This document shows, in pieces, positions 11,841-22,616 of a stretch of 64,000 nt of DNA. The DNA lies in the NCBI GenBank assembly GCA_036346395.1, contig CM070609.1, forward strand, positions 47,998,777 to 48,062,776. Direction: 5' to 3'. The position numbers and the translations under genes are program-made. This DNA is from Hsuehochloa calcarea (taxonomy: Eukaryota > Streptophyta > Magnoliopsida > Poales > Poaceae). The notes below the pieces were generated by a model that saw only the letters and a list, made by a program, of their open reading frames with translations, made no database searches and was not told the origin of the DNA. How positions within the stretch are numbered: position 1 is the first letter of the stretch; the number at the start of each line of letters is the position of its first letter.

Positions 11841-12770
11841 TTACCCTTTCTGCGTAAGCTGGAACATCGGCTTGGCAATAATGGAGAAGTCCTGCACAAA
11901 ACGCCGGTAATACCCCTCCAAGCCCAGAAAACTCCTCACCTCCTTCACATTGGTTGGCCTCTTCCAGTCCACCATTGTCGAGACCTTGCTAGGATCAACG
12001 GCAACTCCCTGTGGATTAATTATATGACCCAGAAAGCTCATCTCTGAAATCCAAAATTCACATTTCTTCAGTTTGGCGTAGAACTTGTGTTCTCTCAAGG
12101 TTTCTAGGACCAACCTCAACTGATGGTCATGATCCTCAAGAGTCTTGGAATAGATAAGGATATCGTCGATGAACACCACTACGAAATCATCCAAGTACTC
12201 GCGTAGCATGCCGTTCATGGTCTCCATAAAGACAGCTGGTGCATTAGTCAATCCAAACGACATGAATGTATATTCATAATGCCCATACATGGTGGAGAAT
12301 GCAGTCTTTTCTATATCCTATTCACACACCCGGATCTGATTATATGCAGACTGGAGATCAATCTTGGAAAACACCTGGGCTCCCTTCATCCGATCAAGAA
12401 AATCCTCAATGCGGGGTAGAGGATATTTGTTCTTCATCGTAACCGCATTAAATGCACGGTAATCAATACACATGCGCCAACTCCCATCCTTCTTTTCCGT
12501 GAACAGAACAGGAGCTCCCCATGGCGATACACTCCGCCTGATCAAACCCTTAGCCAACAATTCATCCAGCTGTTTCTTCAACTCGTCCTGAAATGGACGT
12601 GCCAGACGATATGGAGACATCGAGATGGGCCGAGTACCCGGAACAAGGTCGATGCGAAACTCCACGCCCCGCGCGGGTGGCAAGCCTGGAAGCTCATCCG
12701 GGAACACATCCGGGTAGTCCCTTACCGTCGGAATCTCCTCAATCCGCGAAGCTAAACTCGGTTTCTCGAC
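11841..12770 (-). pseudogene. Tekay-C reverse transcriptase
   Basis: From the N-terminus: DYPDVFPDELPGLPP, FRIDLVPGTRPISMSPYRLA, LIRRSVSPWGAPVLFTEKKDGSWRMCIDYR, KNKYPLPRIEDFLDR, FSKIDLQSAYNQIRV, then a TAG stop at about 12315-12317, then SFGLTNAPAVFMETM, the catalytic FIDDILIYS (about 12155-12181), CEFWISEMSFLGHI and FLGLEGYYRRFV. Apart from the stop the domain is complete and well conserved, suggesting recent inactivation. Confidence 0.9.
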
Positions 12771-13544
12771 AAGAGATAAAAGAAATCCAGTCTTCGCTGC
12801 ATGCTGACCCGGGAACAATCCGGCCAACATCGAAAGAGAGCACCGAGGTGCGCTCCCCTGAAAGGTCAATGTCTCCCGGATGAAGTGCGCACCGAGAGGC
12901 GCCCCATCAAACGAGGATATCACCGCTCGATAAGCATGCAACCAATCCATACCCAATATAACATCGAACGGTTCCATCTGGATTACTATCAAGTTCGCCG
13001 TGAACTTCTCCCCATCAATAACAATAGAACACCTAGGACAAACAGTCGAATTCGCAATCATACCCCCAGGAGAACTAACCAACACTGACTGAGAAATCCA
13101 CTGCATACTCAAATTCGCCCTTCTAGCAAACGCTGTAGAGACAAACGAATAGGTAGCCCCGGAATCAAAAAGGATAAAAGCCTCAAGGGAATCGACTAGT
13201 AGGGTACCTATCACCACGTCAAGACGGCCTGCAGTAGCAGGGGTGGGTATGGCGTAAACTCCCTGTGGCACCAGTGCAGAAGATACCCCAACACTCGAGG
13301 AAGGATGAGCAGGAACTGCCGCTGGTGGAGCAAAAGATGGTGTCGCAGACGGAACGGGGTTCCAGTAGAACCCTGGTGGTGGCATTGGCGGGAACGCTGC
13401 AGGAGAAACCCAACCAGAAGGATACTGGGGTGTGGGAGCTGCCATCAGTGTCTGGACTAAACCCCGATGAGTAACGATTGAAGATGCTGCAGGAGCAGAC
13501 TCCCATTTGATGATGCACGCTGGGTTCTTCCTGCACACTTTCAT
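12771..13544 (-). pseudogene. Tekay-C protease region
   Basis: The open frame begins in a proline-rich linker and reaches LLVDSLEAFILFDSGATYSF. The Asp-Ser-Gly active site of the retroviral aspartic protease is at 13158-13166. DVILGMDWLHAYRAVI follows, the flap-distal signature of Ty3 proteases. It continues without a break into RT, so protease and RT share one frame up to the stop near 12316. Confidence 0.85.
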
Positions 13545-13556
13545 CTTGTGGCCTGC

Positions 13557-15306
13557 CTAGCCACAATGGCGACATTCCTCCGTGAAGGAACACTCGGAAT
13601 CACGGTGATTGTCACCACACTTGAAGCATATCATTCCCTGGCCTGGAACTGGGCGCAAAGCTGGCGAAGTAGTATGCTGGGCAGAAGAAGCGACATGCCT
13701 CTGCCGTAACGAGCAGCAGCCTTGAGGCCGACCTTCACGAAATCTCTTGAAGCGGGTGTCGAGAAGACCCACCTCCACCACCGAAGCTCCTCTTATGCCC
13801 ACTGACTGAACCGCCAGCAAGAGCGAAGCTGCTAGGAGTCTGCCTCTCTCTAGTGAGTTCCCGATCCAGCTCCATACCTTTGGCCTGATCAACCACACTG
13901 TTGAATTCAAGCAAGCTGGTCGCCCCCAATACATGGCGATACTCCGAATTCAGTCCCCTTCGGAACCTCTTGGCTTTCTCTCGGTCAATGCCACCACGGT
14001 GGCTTCAGCGGACTAAGTTGTTGAATCCAGCCTCATAATCCGCCACAGTCAACTTTCCCTGAACAAAAGTTACCAGAGAATATTCCATCCTCTCAAGGAA
14101 GGAATCAGGGTAGAAATTAGCCCTGAATTGCTCCATAAAATCTTCCCAAGTAACTTGTCCCTACAACGGGGTCCTGGCTGATAGGACCCCCTCCCACCAA
14201 ATGTCTGCCTGGCCCTTCAGCTGAAAAGCCACAAAATGCGCCTTCTGAGCTGAGGTCATCTCCAATACGCCGAATTGCCTCTCCATGTATCGAAGCCAGT
14301 CGACTGCCTGTGTAACACCCTGACCCAAATTCGGCTCAATGCCCAGCCCACCGTGGGGCGGACCCGCCCACATATAGCACCTCACTTACACTTTCGTCCT
14401 CGCTTCGTGTAAAAGGGTTAACCCGGAGGTGCTACGTTTGGATCCAACAGGCATTATATACCACTACAACTCACTTGAGACAAGTAATGTGGGACTAATC
14501 CCACCACACAACTCCTCATGGGCCACATGGGCCACCTTCTGGCAGCCGGGTATTACATTCACCCCTTAAGTGGCGACCCTCGGCGACATACCGCATACTG
14601 TGCAAATGCGTAACCACCCTCGGTACGTCGTGCGTCAAAGTGTCGGCACATATACCATGCCATGTGTCCACTCCGGGCCCACATGCGCCATATGCCCGCG
14701 CCCTTGTCTCCCACGCCTGTGCAGCAAGGTTGATGCTCGATACCATCCGTAACACCCGACCCAAATTGGCTCAATGCCCAAACCACCGTGGGCGGACCCG
14801 CCACATATAGCACCTCACTTACACTTTCGTCCTCGCCGTGTAAAAGGGTTAACCGGAGGTGCTACGTTTGGATCCAACAGCATTATATACCACTACAACT
14901 CACTTGAGAGAAGTAATGTGGGACTAATCCCACCACACAACTCCTCATGGGCCACATGGGCCACGCTACGAGCAGGCCGGGGTATTACAGCCTGTACCGG
15001 GGTGCCTGCTCCATCAAAGGTGTCTAAACGGAGAGACATCCACTCCCGGAGGCTCATTCTAGCCTCAGCGGGAGCCGGTGCCGCCACCAGAGCAACAACG
15101 GGTGCACCTGCTGACGGAGCTGTTGAACTTCCCTCTGTAGTTCCTGGAGTAGAGCGGCCTGGGCTTCGGCGACTGGTCGAGCGGCGGATGCAACCTCCTC
15201 GGCTACCCGCCAATGACCTCTTGGTACGGGATGAGGATGCAACCGAGCCACGTCCACGACCACGTCCACGGGCCGCACCACGTGCACGCCCTTTTCCTCT
15301 CGCCAT
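13557..15306 (-). pseudogene. Tekay-C gag, split by a TRIM
   Basis: The start is placed at 15306, opening with MARGKGRARG and the basic RG-rich N-terminus common in this lineage. The first part runs to about 15000 (REWMSLRLDTFDGAGTPVQ). The TRIM interrupts at 14311-14989, and the frame resumes with DWLRYMERQFGVLEMTS and FQLKGQADIWWEG. A CCHC knuckle (CFKCGDNHRDSEC) lies near 13600-13630 and a further CRHCG at about 13560. Additional frameshifts occur between 13730 and 14160. Gag forms the particle and binds RNA. Confidence 0.8.
14311..14989 (-). mobile_element. TRIM (miniature LTR element) in Tekay-C gag
   Basis: Two direct repeats of about 245 bp (14311-14557 and 14748-14989) flank a 190-bp non-coding centre. 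On the minus strand the centre begins next to the right repeat with GGATGGTATCGAGC, a tRNA-Met-type primer site, and ends next to the left repeat with TTAAGGGGTGAA, a polypurine tract. Termini are TGTAATACCC/GTGTTACA-like; the right repeat's outermost TG pair has mutated (CGTAAC at 14748). Both sides carry the target duplication GCCTG (14306-14310 and 14990-14994). It encodes nothing and must move with enzymes supplied in trans. Confidence 0.9.
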
Positions 15307-15545
15307 TCTGAATTCCAAAGATAATAAGCTAACCACTTAGCATAAGAGCACACAAACACAATATCATAACAAATCAGTACAACATTCTCAAGGAAACAAT
15401 TCTATCAGAATCGTAAATGCAATGATTTTTCCCTTTCCCACCTGCTGTGCACAGTGTGTCAAGTTTTAAGTTAATTAACCATTAACAGATTTTAGCAAAA
15501 CAAGTTACTTAAGTCACAAACCCATTCACCCCGGACCTAAAGCCC

Positions 15546-15557
15546 ACTCTGATACCA
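15546..15557 (-). other. Primer binding site of Tekay-C
   Basis: The minus strand reads TGGTATCAGAGT, two bases inside the 5' LTR. It matches the 3' end of initiator tRNA-Met, the usual Tekay primer. Confidence 0.85.
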
Positions 15558-15559
15558 AC

Positions 15560-15912
15560 TGTAACACCCCAGCCCAACATGAGCCTGGTATGCTACTAAA
15601 ATAACGAGATAACAAATAAAACCCTATGACATTACAATAAATTTCGACAGAACCTCCTTTGTATAACTAAGTATACTGGAGGTTCCGTTAGAAGCATAAG
15701 ATTAACAATATTTCGACAACCAAAGTTCATCGAAGCATTCATAGATAATGTACTCGGTTAAGTCATAATCAAGCATAAATAAAATTTACCACTCTTATTA
15801 TTACAAATAATTCAATGCATTCAAGCATAGCCAAAACTTAGACCTTAAACAGATGCTTGTTATTAAGTTATGATCTAAATGATAATATTCCTTTAACGAA
15901 TGAGTGGTAGTG
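15560..15912 (-). repeat. Tekay-C 5' LTR, outer-strand 3' part
   Basis: It begins TGTAACACCCC next to the PBS and matches the 3' LTR from 15821 onward (7970-8057). SIRE-B interrupts it at 15913. The rest of the LTR resumes at 24401. Confidence 0.8.
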
Positions 15913-16028
15913 TGTGGATTTCATGGGGATATGTTCCAGATCTTAGGATGATGTGACAATTGGCAATGGCGTTTACGGTTTGTCGTTTCACGTGTTTTCG
16001 ACAAAGTTCTGAGCTTATGGGACAGAAG

Positions 16029-16082
16029 CGGTCCGACCGGTCCTTGCACGGCGGTCCGACCGGTCCCAAATCGGTCGGACCG
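16029..16082. repeat. CGGTC-N-GACCG iterons, 5' cluster
   Basis: Three perfect odd-centred palindromes lie at 16029-16039, 16052-16062 and 16072-16082, with central base C, C and G. Degenerate copies follow near 16097 and 16279-16318. Confidence 0.75.
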
Positions 16083-16746
16083 GCCATGTGGGGCGGTCAG
16101 ACCGGCAATGACCAAAGTGGTCAAAACGAGCTAGGCCAAAAATAGGTGTTGTAGGCAAGTGAGGGGATCCCAATGCACTTGGTCTCATGATTTTTGGAGT
16201 CTCCAGTAAAAAGTTCTATTGGTTTAAAGTTTCCAGAAGGTTTGGATTTTGAGGGTTGAAATTGGCTAAGTCCCAAGGCGGTCCGACGGCTCACCCTCAC
16301 TGGGCGGTCGGACCGGTTTTACTTGAACGTCGGCCAACCGTGGCGATGTTGATTTGTTAGGTCAAAGTCATTGGTATCGTGGCATATGATTTGCATGATG
16401 CATGTTTTGACTAACATGGGTCAAGTTGTGAAGAACTTGTTCCGAATTCGTGTTTGCTTATGCGTGGTTGTGCAGTTGCTTGGTGGTCAACGACGGTCAG
16501 CGGCGAGGAGAATCGGGACTAGACTTGAAGAGTTGAGGTCGAGCGATCGGCGATGCGGGTGAGGTCAACGACTCAAGCGTGACACAAGATGGACAAGGGT
16601 GACCTATTGGCGCATCCATGGCGCATGGTGAAGCGGTTTAGGTCAAAAGGTTAAAGGCGGGCCGTGAAGCGTGCGTGTGTGACCCGCTTGTTAGTGGGCC
16701 TTAACGGAGCCCAGAGAGTCAAACCCTAAGAGTTTTAGGCCTCCAC

Positions 16747-16754
16747 TATAAATA
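16747..16754 (+). promoter_or_regulatory. TATA box of SIRE-B 5' LTR
   Basis: TATAAATA followed by a purine-rich leader and a CT microsatellite. The same box is at 23488-23495 in the 3' LTR and, inverted, at 52108-52115 in SIRE-C. Confidence 0.65.
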
Positions 16755-17358
16755 GGAGGAGATGGTGGCTGCACCTCTCTCTCTCTCGCCTTTTATGTTT
16801 CAAAACCCTAATTGTCTTTAGGGAGTTGAGGTGGAGGCTAGGGCTCTTGATGGTTTGTGGTGAATTTCGTGATCTTTGATTGTCCATCGATCCATGATGG
16901 TGTGGATGTAATCCGGCATCAACCACGAAATCAATCTATGCAAGGTTTGCTTGAGATAAGTCTCTTTTCGTTCTTGCTTTCAATTTCGTGTTTTAGGTCT
17001 TTCTTTGATCCGCGAGTTTGTGATTGATTCTTTCACGTGAATTAGCTTGCTGTGATATGTGTGAATCTATCTAGCATCATTTTGATCATCAATCACTCAC
17101 GAACAAGCATTAGGATCAAGTTTTCGTTCTTGCGGTTTTAGACCTTACATTAATCAATTGGCAATTGCTCAAGATCGTTCCAAGAATTATCATAATATTC
17201 GATTGGAATAGGTCCTCAATAGCATATAGAAGGTGTGTGCAAAGTTTCATAAAGATTGGAGTTGAGAATCAAAAGTTTCACCTAATTGCAACCGTCATCG
17301 GGTGATTTTCTTGTTTCAGATCGGTTCAGAGATCGCCGGTCGACCGCTTGATCATCAC

Positions 17359-17434
17359 CGGTCCGACCGATTTTGGAGCGGTCCGACCTTGACCAAGACA
17401 ACGCCGGTCAGACCGCCGAACACCGGTCCGACCG
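17359..17434. repeat. CGGTC-N-GACCG iterons, 3' cluster
   Basis: Perfect copies are at 17359-17369, 17405-17415 (centre A) and 17424-17434; a 9-bp core copy is at 17380-17388. The cluster lies about 230-310 bp before the LTR end. Confidence 0.75.
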
Positions 17435-17667
17435 GTTGGGTATGAGAGGTCGACCGCCCATCTTTGTGAGTCTTTGCAATCTTAGTTGATTTTGTTATTT
17501 TGCTTAGGGATTTAATTGGATTCAATACTAGTCTTCATTTGTACTAGTATATTGATCTTCATAGCTTTCTAATAGCTCTTGGAGTGAAATTGTATTGAGT
17601 TCATAATTTGTGAAAAAGTGGGCGTGCTCCTATTCACCCCCTCTAGTCGCTTTTACGGTCCAACAAG

Positions 17668-17679
17668 TGGTATCGAGCC
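17668..17679 (+). other. Primer binding site of SIRE-B
   Basis: TGGTATCGAGCC two bases after the 5' LTR resembles the initiator tRNA-Met complement with one missing base relative to TGGTATCAGAGCC. Confidence 0.75.
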
Positions 17680-17724
17680 GAGTTAGTTCAATCTTGATCT
17701 TAACAGGTCACCGAACTTTGGCGA

Positions 17725-18600
17725 TGGATAAGTTTTCTACTAAACCGCATATCTTCGATGGGCACGACTATGCCTATTGGAAGAATCGATGCGCGTCTTT
17801 CTTGAGAGCGAGGACAAGCTATTTGGGATGTTGTTAGAGCCCATTGGTTATTCCTGAAATTGCTACACCTGCTTCTCAATTCTTTTGGCTAACAACAATA
17901 AGGCTAAGAATCTTTTATATGGTGCACTTGGTAGACAAGAATATGATAGAATTTGCAATCTTTCAACTGCGCATGAAATTTGGAACACTCTCGAAACATA
18001 TCATGAGGGTTCGTCCCAAATCAAAAAGGTGCGCCAAACAGTTTACAAGCGTGAATACAATAAATTCGAGATGCGTCTGAGAGAGCATCGATGACATTTT
18101 CATCGCTTTAATAAAGTAATTAATCAAATGAAAGTCGTTGATATTGAATATTCTCAATCTGAAAATGCCACCCATCTCTTGGCTGCAATCAACACCAAGG
18201 AGTGGGAGATGAAGGCTACTGCTATAGAGGAAAATGTTGATCTTTCAAGTCTTACTTTAGAATTGCTTTATAGTAAACTCAAGACTCATGAAATTAAAAT
18301 AGTTGATCATCCCAAGAAAGATAATTTAGCTTTGGTAGCAGATCCTCTCAAAAAGGCTTTTGATGACTCTTTTGAATCTTCTTCTGGATTTTCATTTGCT
18401 TGTTTATCTGCTATTCATGAAGAAGAGCTTGAAAGTATTCTGAAAGCGAGTTAGCTCTTCTAGCTAAAAATTCACACGGGCCTACAATAATGTGAGAAAC
18501 AAAAGAGAGGTGGTCCGGTGACATGCTATGAATGTGGTGAGCTCAATCATATCAAGCAAATTGCCCCAAGTTTGAAAGGTAAGAGCAATCATAAGGAAGG
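17725..18600 (+). pseudogene. SIRE-B gag
   Basis: The start ATG at 17725 opens MDKFSTKPHIFDGHDYAYWK, the DUF4219-like beginning of Copia gag. A stop and frameshifts near 17837-17885 precede a UBN2 segment (YGALGRQEYDRICN, IWNTLETYHEGSSQIKK, and from 18128 EYSQSENATHLLAAINTKEWEMKATAIEE, LTLELLYSKLKTHE). A zinc knuckle begins CYECGELNH near 18520, but the fourth ligand is not seen. SIRE-C (50534-51122) encodes nearly the same protein. Confidence 0.8.
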
Positions 18601-18960
18601 AAAGCCGACTTGGAAGAAGCGGATTTTGGGCGAAGCTATTACTCTTGCTTGCCATATTGCAAATCGTGTCTTTTGAGACCTTCTTTAGGCAAGACTCCTT
18701 ATGAGCTTCGCTTTGGTAGAAAACCCTCTGCTTCACATTTTCGAGTTTTTGGATCAAAATGTTTTATTCTTAAGACAGCAACTTAGATAAATTTGAATCA
18801 AGAACTTTTGATGGGGTATTTCAGGTTATCCTGCTCATTCGAGGGTTTTCGAGTTTTTAATATTGAGACTAACATTATTCAGAGACTTGTAATGTCACTT
18901 TTGATGAGACTAGCCACAGAGCTAGATCAATTGCTGAGATGATTTACAGTGACAGAGAGT
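18601..18960 (+). pseudogene. SIRE-B integrase C-terminal remnant
   Basis: Directly after the knuckle region the text becomes EAITLACHIANRVF, GKTPYELRFGRKPSASHFRVFGSKCFI and a degraded MGYF...GFRVFN block, which in SIRE elements lie at the end of integrase. Protease, the integrase zinc finger and the catalytic core are therefore absent. The abrupt junction near 18600 indicates one internal deletion of well over 1 kb. Confidence 0.7.
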
Positions 18961-19289
18961 ATTTTTGTGGAGGAAGATGAGGACGGCTAATGTCATTCCT
19001 TCATCTGCTGCTCTTTGGCGCCCATTCGATACAAGAACACCGCACGTCTACTTCACCTTCAGATTGAGGCTCTGCTGCATCTTCATTATCGCATACTGCG
19101 GAGGTCGAAGAAACAGTATCTCACCCGGCGCCCACTTCGCATTCAGAGACAAAGATCCTCCGAATGATAATAGGTAATCTACATGAGCGAGTCACTCGCT
19201 CCAGTATAATGATCCAAATCTCTACTCTCATTCAGCTTTTGTTGCTTCTTTTGAACCCCGCGATATATCACATGCTTTATCCGATTTTA

Positions 19290-20010
19290 GTGGGTAAATG
19301 CCATGCATGAGGAGTTAGAGAATTTTGAAAGAAACAAAGTTTGGAACCTAGTAGAACCTCCTAGTGGTCATAATGTTATAGGAACCCGTTGGGTGTTTAA
19401 GAATAAACAAGGTGAGGATGGTTACGTGGTTAGAAATAAAGCCGATTGGTAGCTCGTGGTTTCACCAAGTTGAGGGGTTAGATTTTGATGAGACATTTGC
19501 TCTGTTGCTAGACTAGAAGCCATTCGCATTCTGCTTGCATTTGCTGCATCAAAAGGTTTTAAATTATATCAGATGGATGTTAAAAGTGCCTTTTTAAATG
19601 GTTTCATAGATGAGGAAGTGTATGTTAAGCAACCCCCTGGTTTTGAGGATCCTAAATATCCAAATCGTGTTTTCAAGCTATCTAAAGCATTATATGGTCT
19701 TAAACAAGCCCCTAGAGCACGGTATGATAGACTTAAGACCTTCTTGCTTAAAAATAATTTTGAGATGGGTAAAGTGGATAAAACTCTATTTATTCTTAGA
19801 CGTGACAATGACTTCATGCTTGCTCAAATTTACGTGGATGATATTATTTTTGGTGGTTCCTCTAATGCTCTTGTTTCCAGCTTTTCTGACACTATGTCCA
19901 GGGAATTTGAGATGAGTATGATGGGAGAGCTTAATTACTTTTTGGGACTTCAAATCAAGCAATGCAAGGAAGGAACTTTCATCCATCGACGAAGTACACT
20001 AAAGATCTAC
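19290..20010 (+). pseudogene. SIRE-B reverse transcriptase
   Basis: Text begins AMHEELENFERNKVWNLVEPP and IGTRWVFKNKQGEDG, followed by stops near 19450-19500. It continues in one open frame from 19573: MDVKSAFLNGFIDEEVYVKQ, PNRVFKLSKALYGLKQAPRA, the catalytic YVDD at 19831-19842 (IYVDDIIFGG), REFEMSMMGELNYFLGLQIK. A frameshift follows near 20010. The 18960-19290 stretch upstream is degraded hinge with no clear motif. Confidence 0.85.
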
Positions 20011-20760
20011 TCAAACGCTTCAACATGGGTGATTGCAAGCCAATTTCCACTCCCATGGCAACTTCGATCGCTTTTGGATCCGGATGAGGAAGGAGAAGTC
20101 GTGGATCAACGCGAGTACCGCAAAGATGATCGGCTCCTCTACGTATTTGACCTCGAGACCGGACATTCACTTCACGGTATGCCTTTGTGCAAGATTTCAG
20201 GCGTCTCCGAGAACTTCCCATCGCCAAGCCGTTAAGCGCATATTCAGGTATTTACACTCTACCCTCTTATATGGCATTTGGTATTCCTGCTCTTCACTTT
20301 GTCCATTAGAGGTTTTTCGATTCGATTTTATGGTCGTTTGTCGGTTAGATAGGAAGAGTACCTCGCACTGTCACTTCCTAGGCACTTCTCTTGTATCTTG
20401 GTCTTCTAGGAAGCGGTCTTACATTGCACAATCCATTCTTTGGCGGAGTATGTAGTCTGGCGCTAGTTGTCAGAGCTGATTTTGTGGATGATGTCCACTT
20501 TTAAAGATTATGGGTTAAACTTTGCTAGTGTTCCTCTTTTCTGTGATAACACTTCGCTATTAATATTGCTAAAACCCGATTGCAACATTCTAGGACTAAA
20601 CACATAGACATTCGCTTTCACTTCCTTAAAGATCATGTTGAAAAAGGTGATATTGTGATGCACTTCGAGAGTCCAAGCTCAATTGGCGTATATTCTTACC
20701 AAGCCTTTAGATCAAACCAGATTTTCCTCCTTAAGAAGCGAGTTAGGCGTAATTTATCCT
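20011..20760 (+). pseudogene. SIRE-B RNase H
   Basis: Fragments in changing frames include PDIHFTVCLCARFQA, HRQAVKRIFRYL, LDRKSTSHCHFLGTSLVSWSSRK, then QHSRTKHIDIRFHFLKDHVEKGDI and a final ...LGV-like end. These are the Copia RNase H motifs in order. At least three frameshifts separate them, so it is not functional. Confidence 0.8.
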
Positions 20761-22616
20761 TATGGGTTGGTTTGAGGGGGAGTTTGATTTTTTTCTTATC
20801 TTTCCTTGTTCTTTTGATCTTTTATTGTTCTTTTTCTGAACTTAGTGATCTTTTCGAACTTTTTAGGTTTTTAGGCTTTTTAATTGCATCTCATTGTGTC
20901 ATATTGCATTCATATGAAAACTTCAACAAGTGGTTACAACAAATGGTATGAAAAATCCAAAAAGATGCATTGTAATATAAGGTTTTCTGCTTATTTTTTT
21001 TAAAAAAAATTGATGAAGCTTTGCCTATTACCCTTTAGAGCTTTTGTATTTCAATTCTTGCTCAATGTCATGTCTAGTTCTTTGACTTGCTAGAATTATC
21101 ATGTTTTTACATGTGTAGCTAAGTCTTTGCTATATGAGCTAGAACCTTTTAAACAACTCAAACTAAGAAATTGCAATTTGTGGATGTTTTAGCGAGTTGC
21201 GCAATTAGTGCTCCTCTTGTGACATTGGCCCTGTCAGAATTGCTTTGTTAGCTCTTTGATCTAAAATTGACCATTACTTGAGCTTTTGTGTTCTTGAGAT
21301 TCTAAACTGCTCTTGTGAAAAATGAAAATCAAGATTGTCCTATGCTTAAATTGTGCCAAACTATTCTTACGAGACTGCTTGTCAAATGACATGAACTTGG
21401 AGATAGTTTGATGAACCAGACGATCTCATGGGGACTGCTTGTCAGAAATGACATGAACCTCAAGATTTGTCGCCCCGGTAGAAGCTTAGAAAGAGTTTGT
21501 GGATGGCTCCTAGTCCAGGATCTTCTTTACTAAGATATACCTTTAATCAACTTTTGGTCGAAGCTTAGGATGAGTTTGTGGATGGCTCCTAGTCCAGGAT
21601 CTTGTCACTAAGTTAGATCATTAGTCAACTTCAATATTCAATGCAAATGAGAAAAATATTGACAAATGGGCGTTTACAAAACATTGAGCAAAATGATTCA
21701 ATACGGGACTTGATTGACTCTTAATGTGGTCTTTGTTAGATTTTTGATCTCACTTTGACATTTTGACATGGCCAATTTCACGTTAGGATCCCTGTTGATG
21801 AACTTGCTGAATTTGAAGCGTTGCTTAAATTGATCAAATCTACTGCTTTACTTTTGAGCCTTTGTGCTTAGCTTTGATATATATGTCTTACCATGATCTT
21901 GCTAGCACTGTCAGGCTTGATATGCTGTTTGTGCAATATTAGAGATACTAGCTTGTTCTTTTGGGTAATCTCCAAAGCTTCTTGTAATCAAAAATTGAAA
22001 AATACAAAAATTGAAGCCACTCCATTGCACTTCATGCATATTCCTCTTTATGCTTCTCTTGTTTTTGCTTCTTCCTTTATTTTCTATTTGTTATCTCTGG
22101 ATGAGAGGAAGGCGTGATTCCTTGATGAATCCATTGTCAAAGGGGGAGAAGATGTGTTAAATAAGAAGAGAAGATGTGTTAATGAGAATATATTTCTTTG
22201 CTGGGGGAGAAGTTGTTGGGGGAGAAGTTTGTACAAAGGAGAGAAACTGAAAATTTGAAATTTGAGGATCATAGTGAGGGGGAGTTCTTGAGTTGCATTC
22301 TTATTGTCTTATTGAATATTCTGAACGTGAATTGCATTCTTTTATACTCACAATGATCATAGGTCAATTGAACAATTGTCCTTTCATATGGACCTTATGT
22401 GAGAATTTTGACCCTTTTCCGAAATCAAAGTTTTATGCTTTCTTTTGCCTTGTCTCACATGCCTATACTATTTCGATGCCGCTTGGTCATTTTCATTGCT
22501 TTTTCTTGCTTATGGACCAAGTTGTGCCTTTGTGTCTAAAACCGCGAGTAAACTCGCTTTCAAACCTCTTACTTACATTTTCCGGATAATTGCCAATGTG
22601 TTCATCAAGGGGAGAT
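20761..22616 (+). other. SIRE-B non-coding tail between pol and 3' LTR
   Basis: SIRE-type elements have a long region here, in some species an env-like ORF. No such ORF is seen: frames are short, T-rich and without motif. A 44-bp direct repeat occurs at 21481-21524 and 21560-21603, and a second one (GACTGCTTGTCA...ATGACATGAAC) at about 21373 and 21434. The stretch ends at a polypurine tract (AAGGGGAGAT) at 22607-22616. Confidence 0.6.

Larger units (their letters stand above)
15913..17665 (+). repeat. SIRE-B 5' LTR
   Basis: It runs from TGTGGATTTCATGG to GGTCCAACA. A TATA box lies at 16747-16754 and a C-rich/T-rich end (TTCACCCCCTCTAG) typical of SIRE LTRs precedes the terminus. Palindromic CGGTC-N-GACCG iterons occur near both ends. 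It matches the 3' LTR over its length with many small indels. Confidence 0.9.

Noticed and set aside
20761..22616. Env-like ORF in the SIRE-B tail
   Set aside because: Looked for one because some SIRE elements have it; only short frames without signal peptide or membrane pattern are present.
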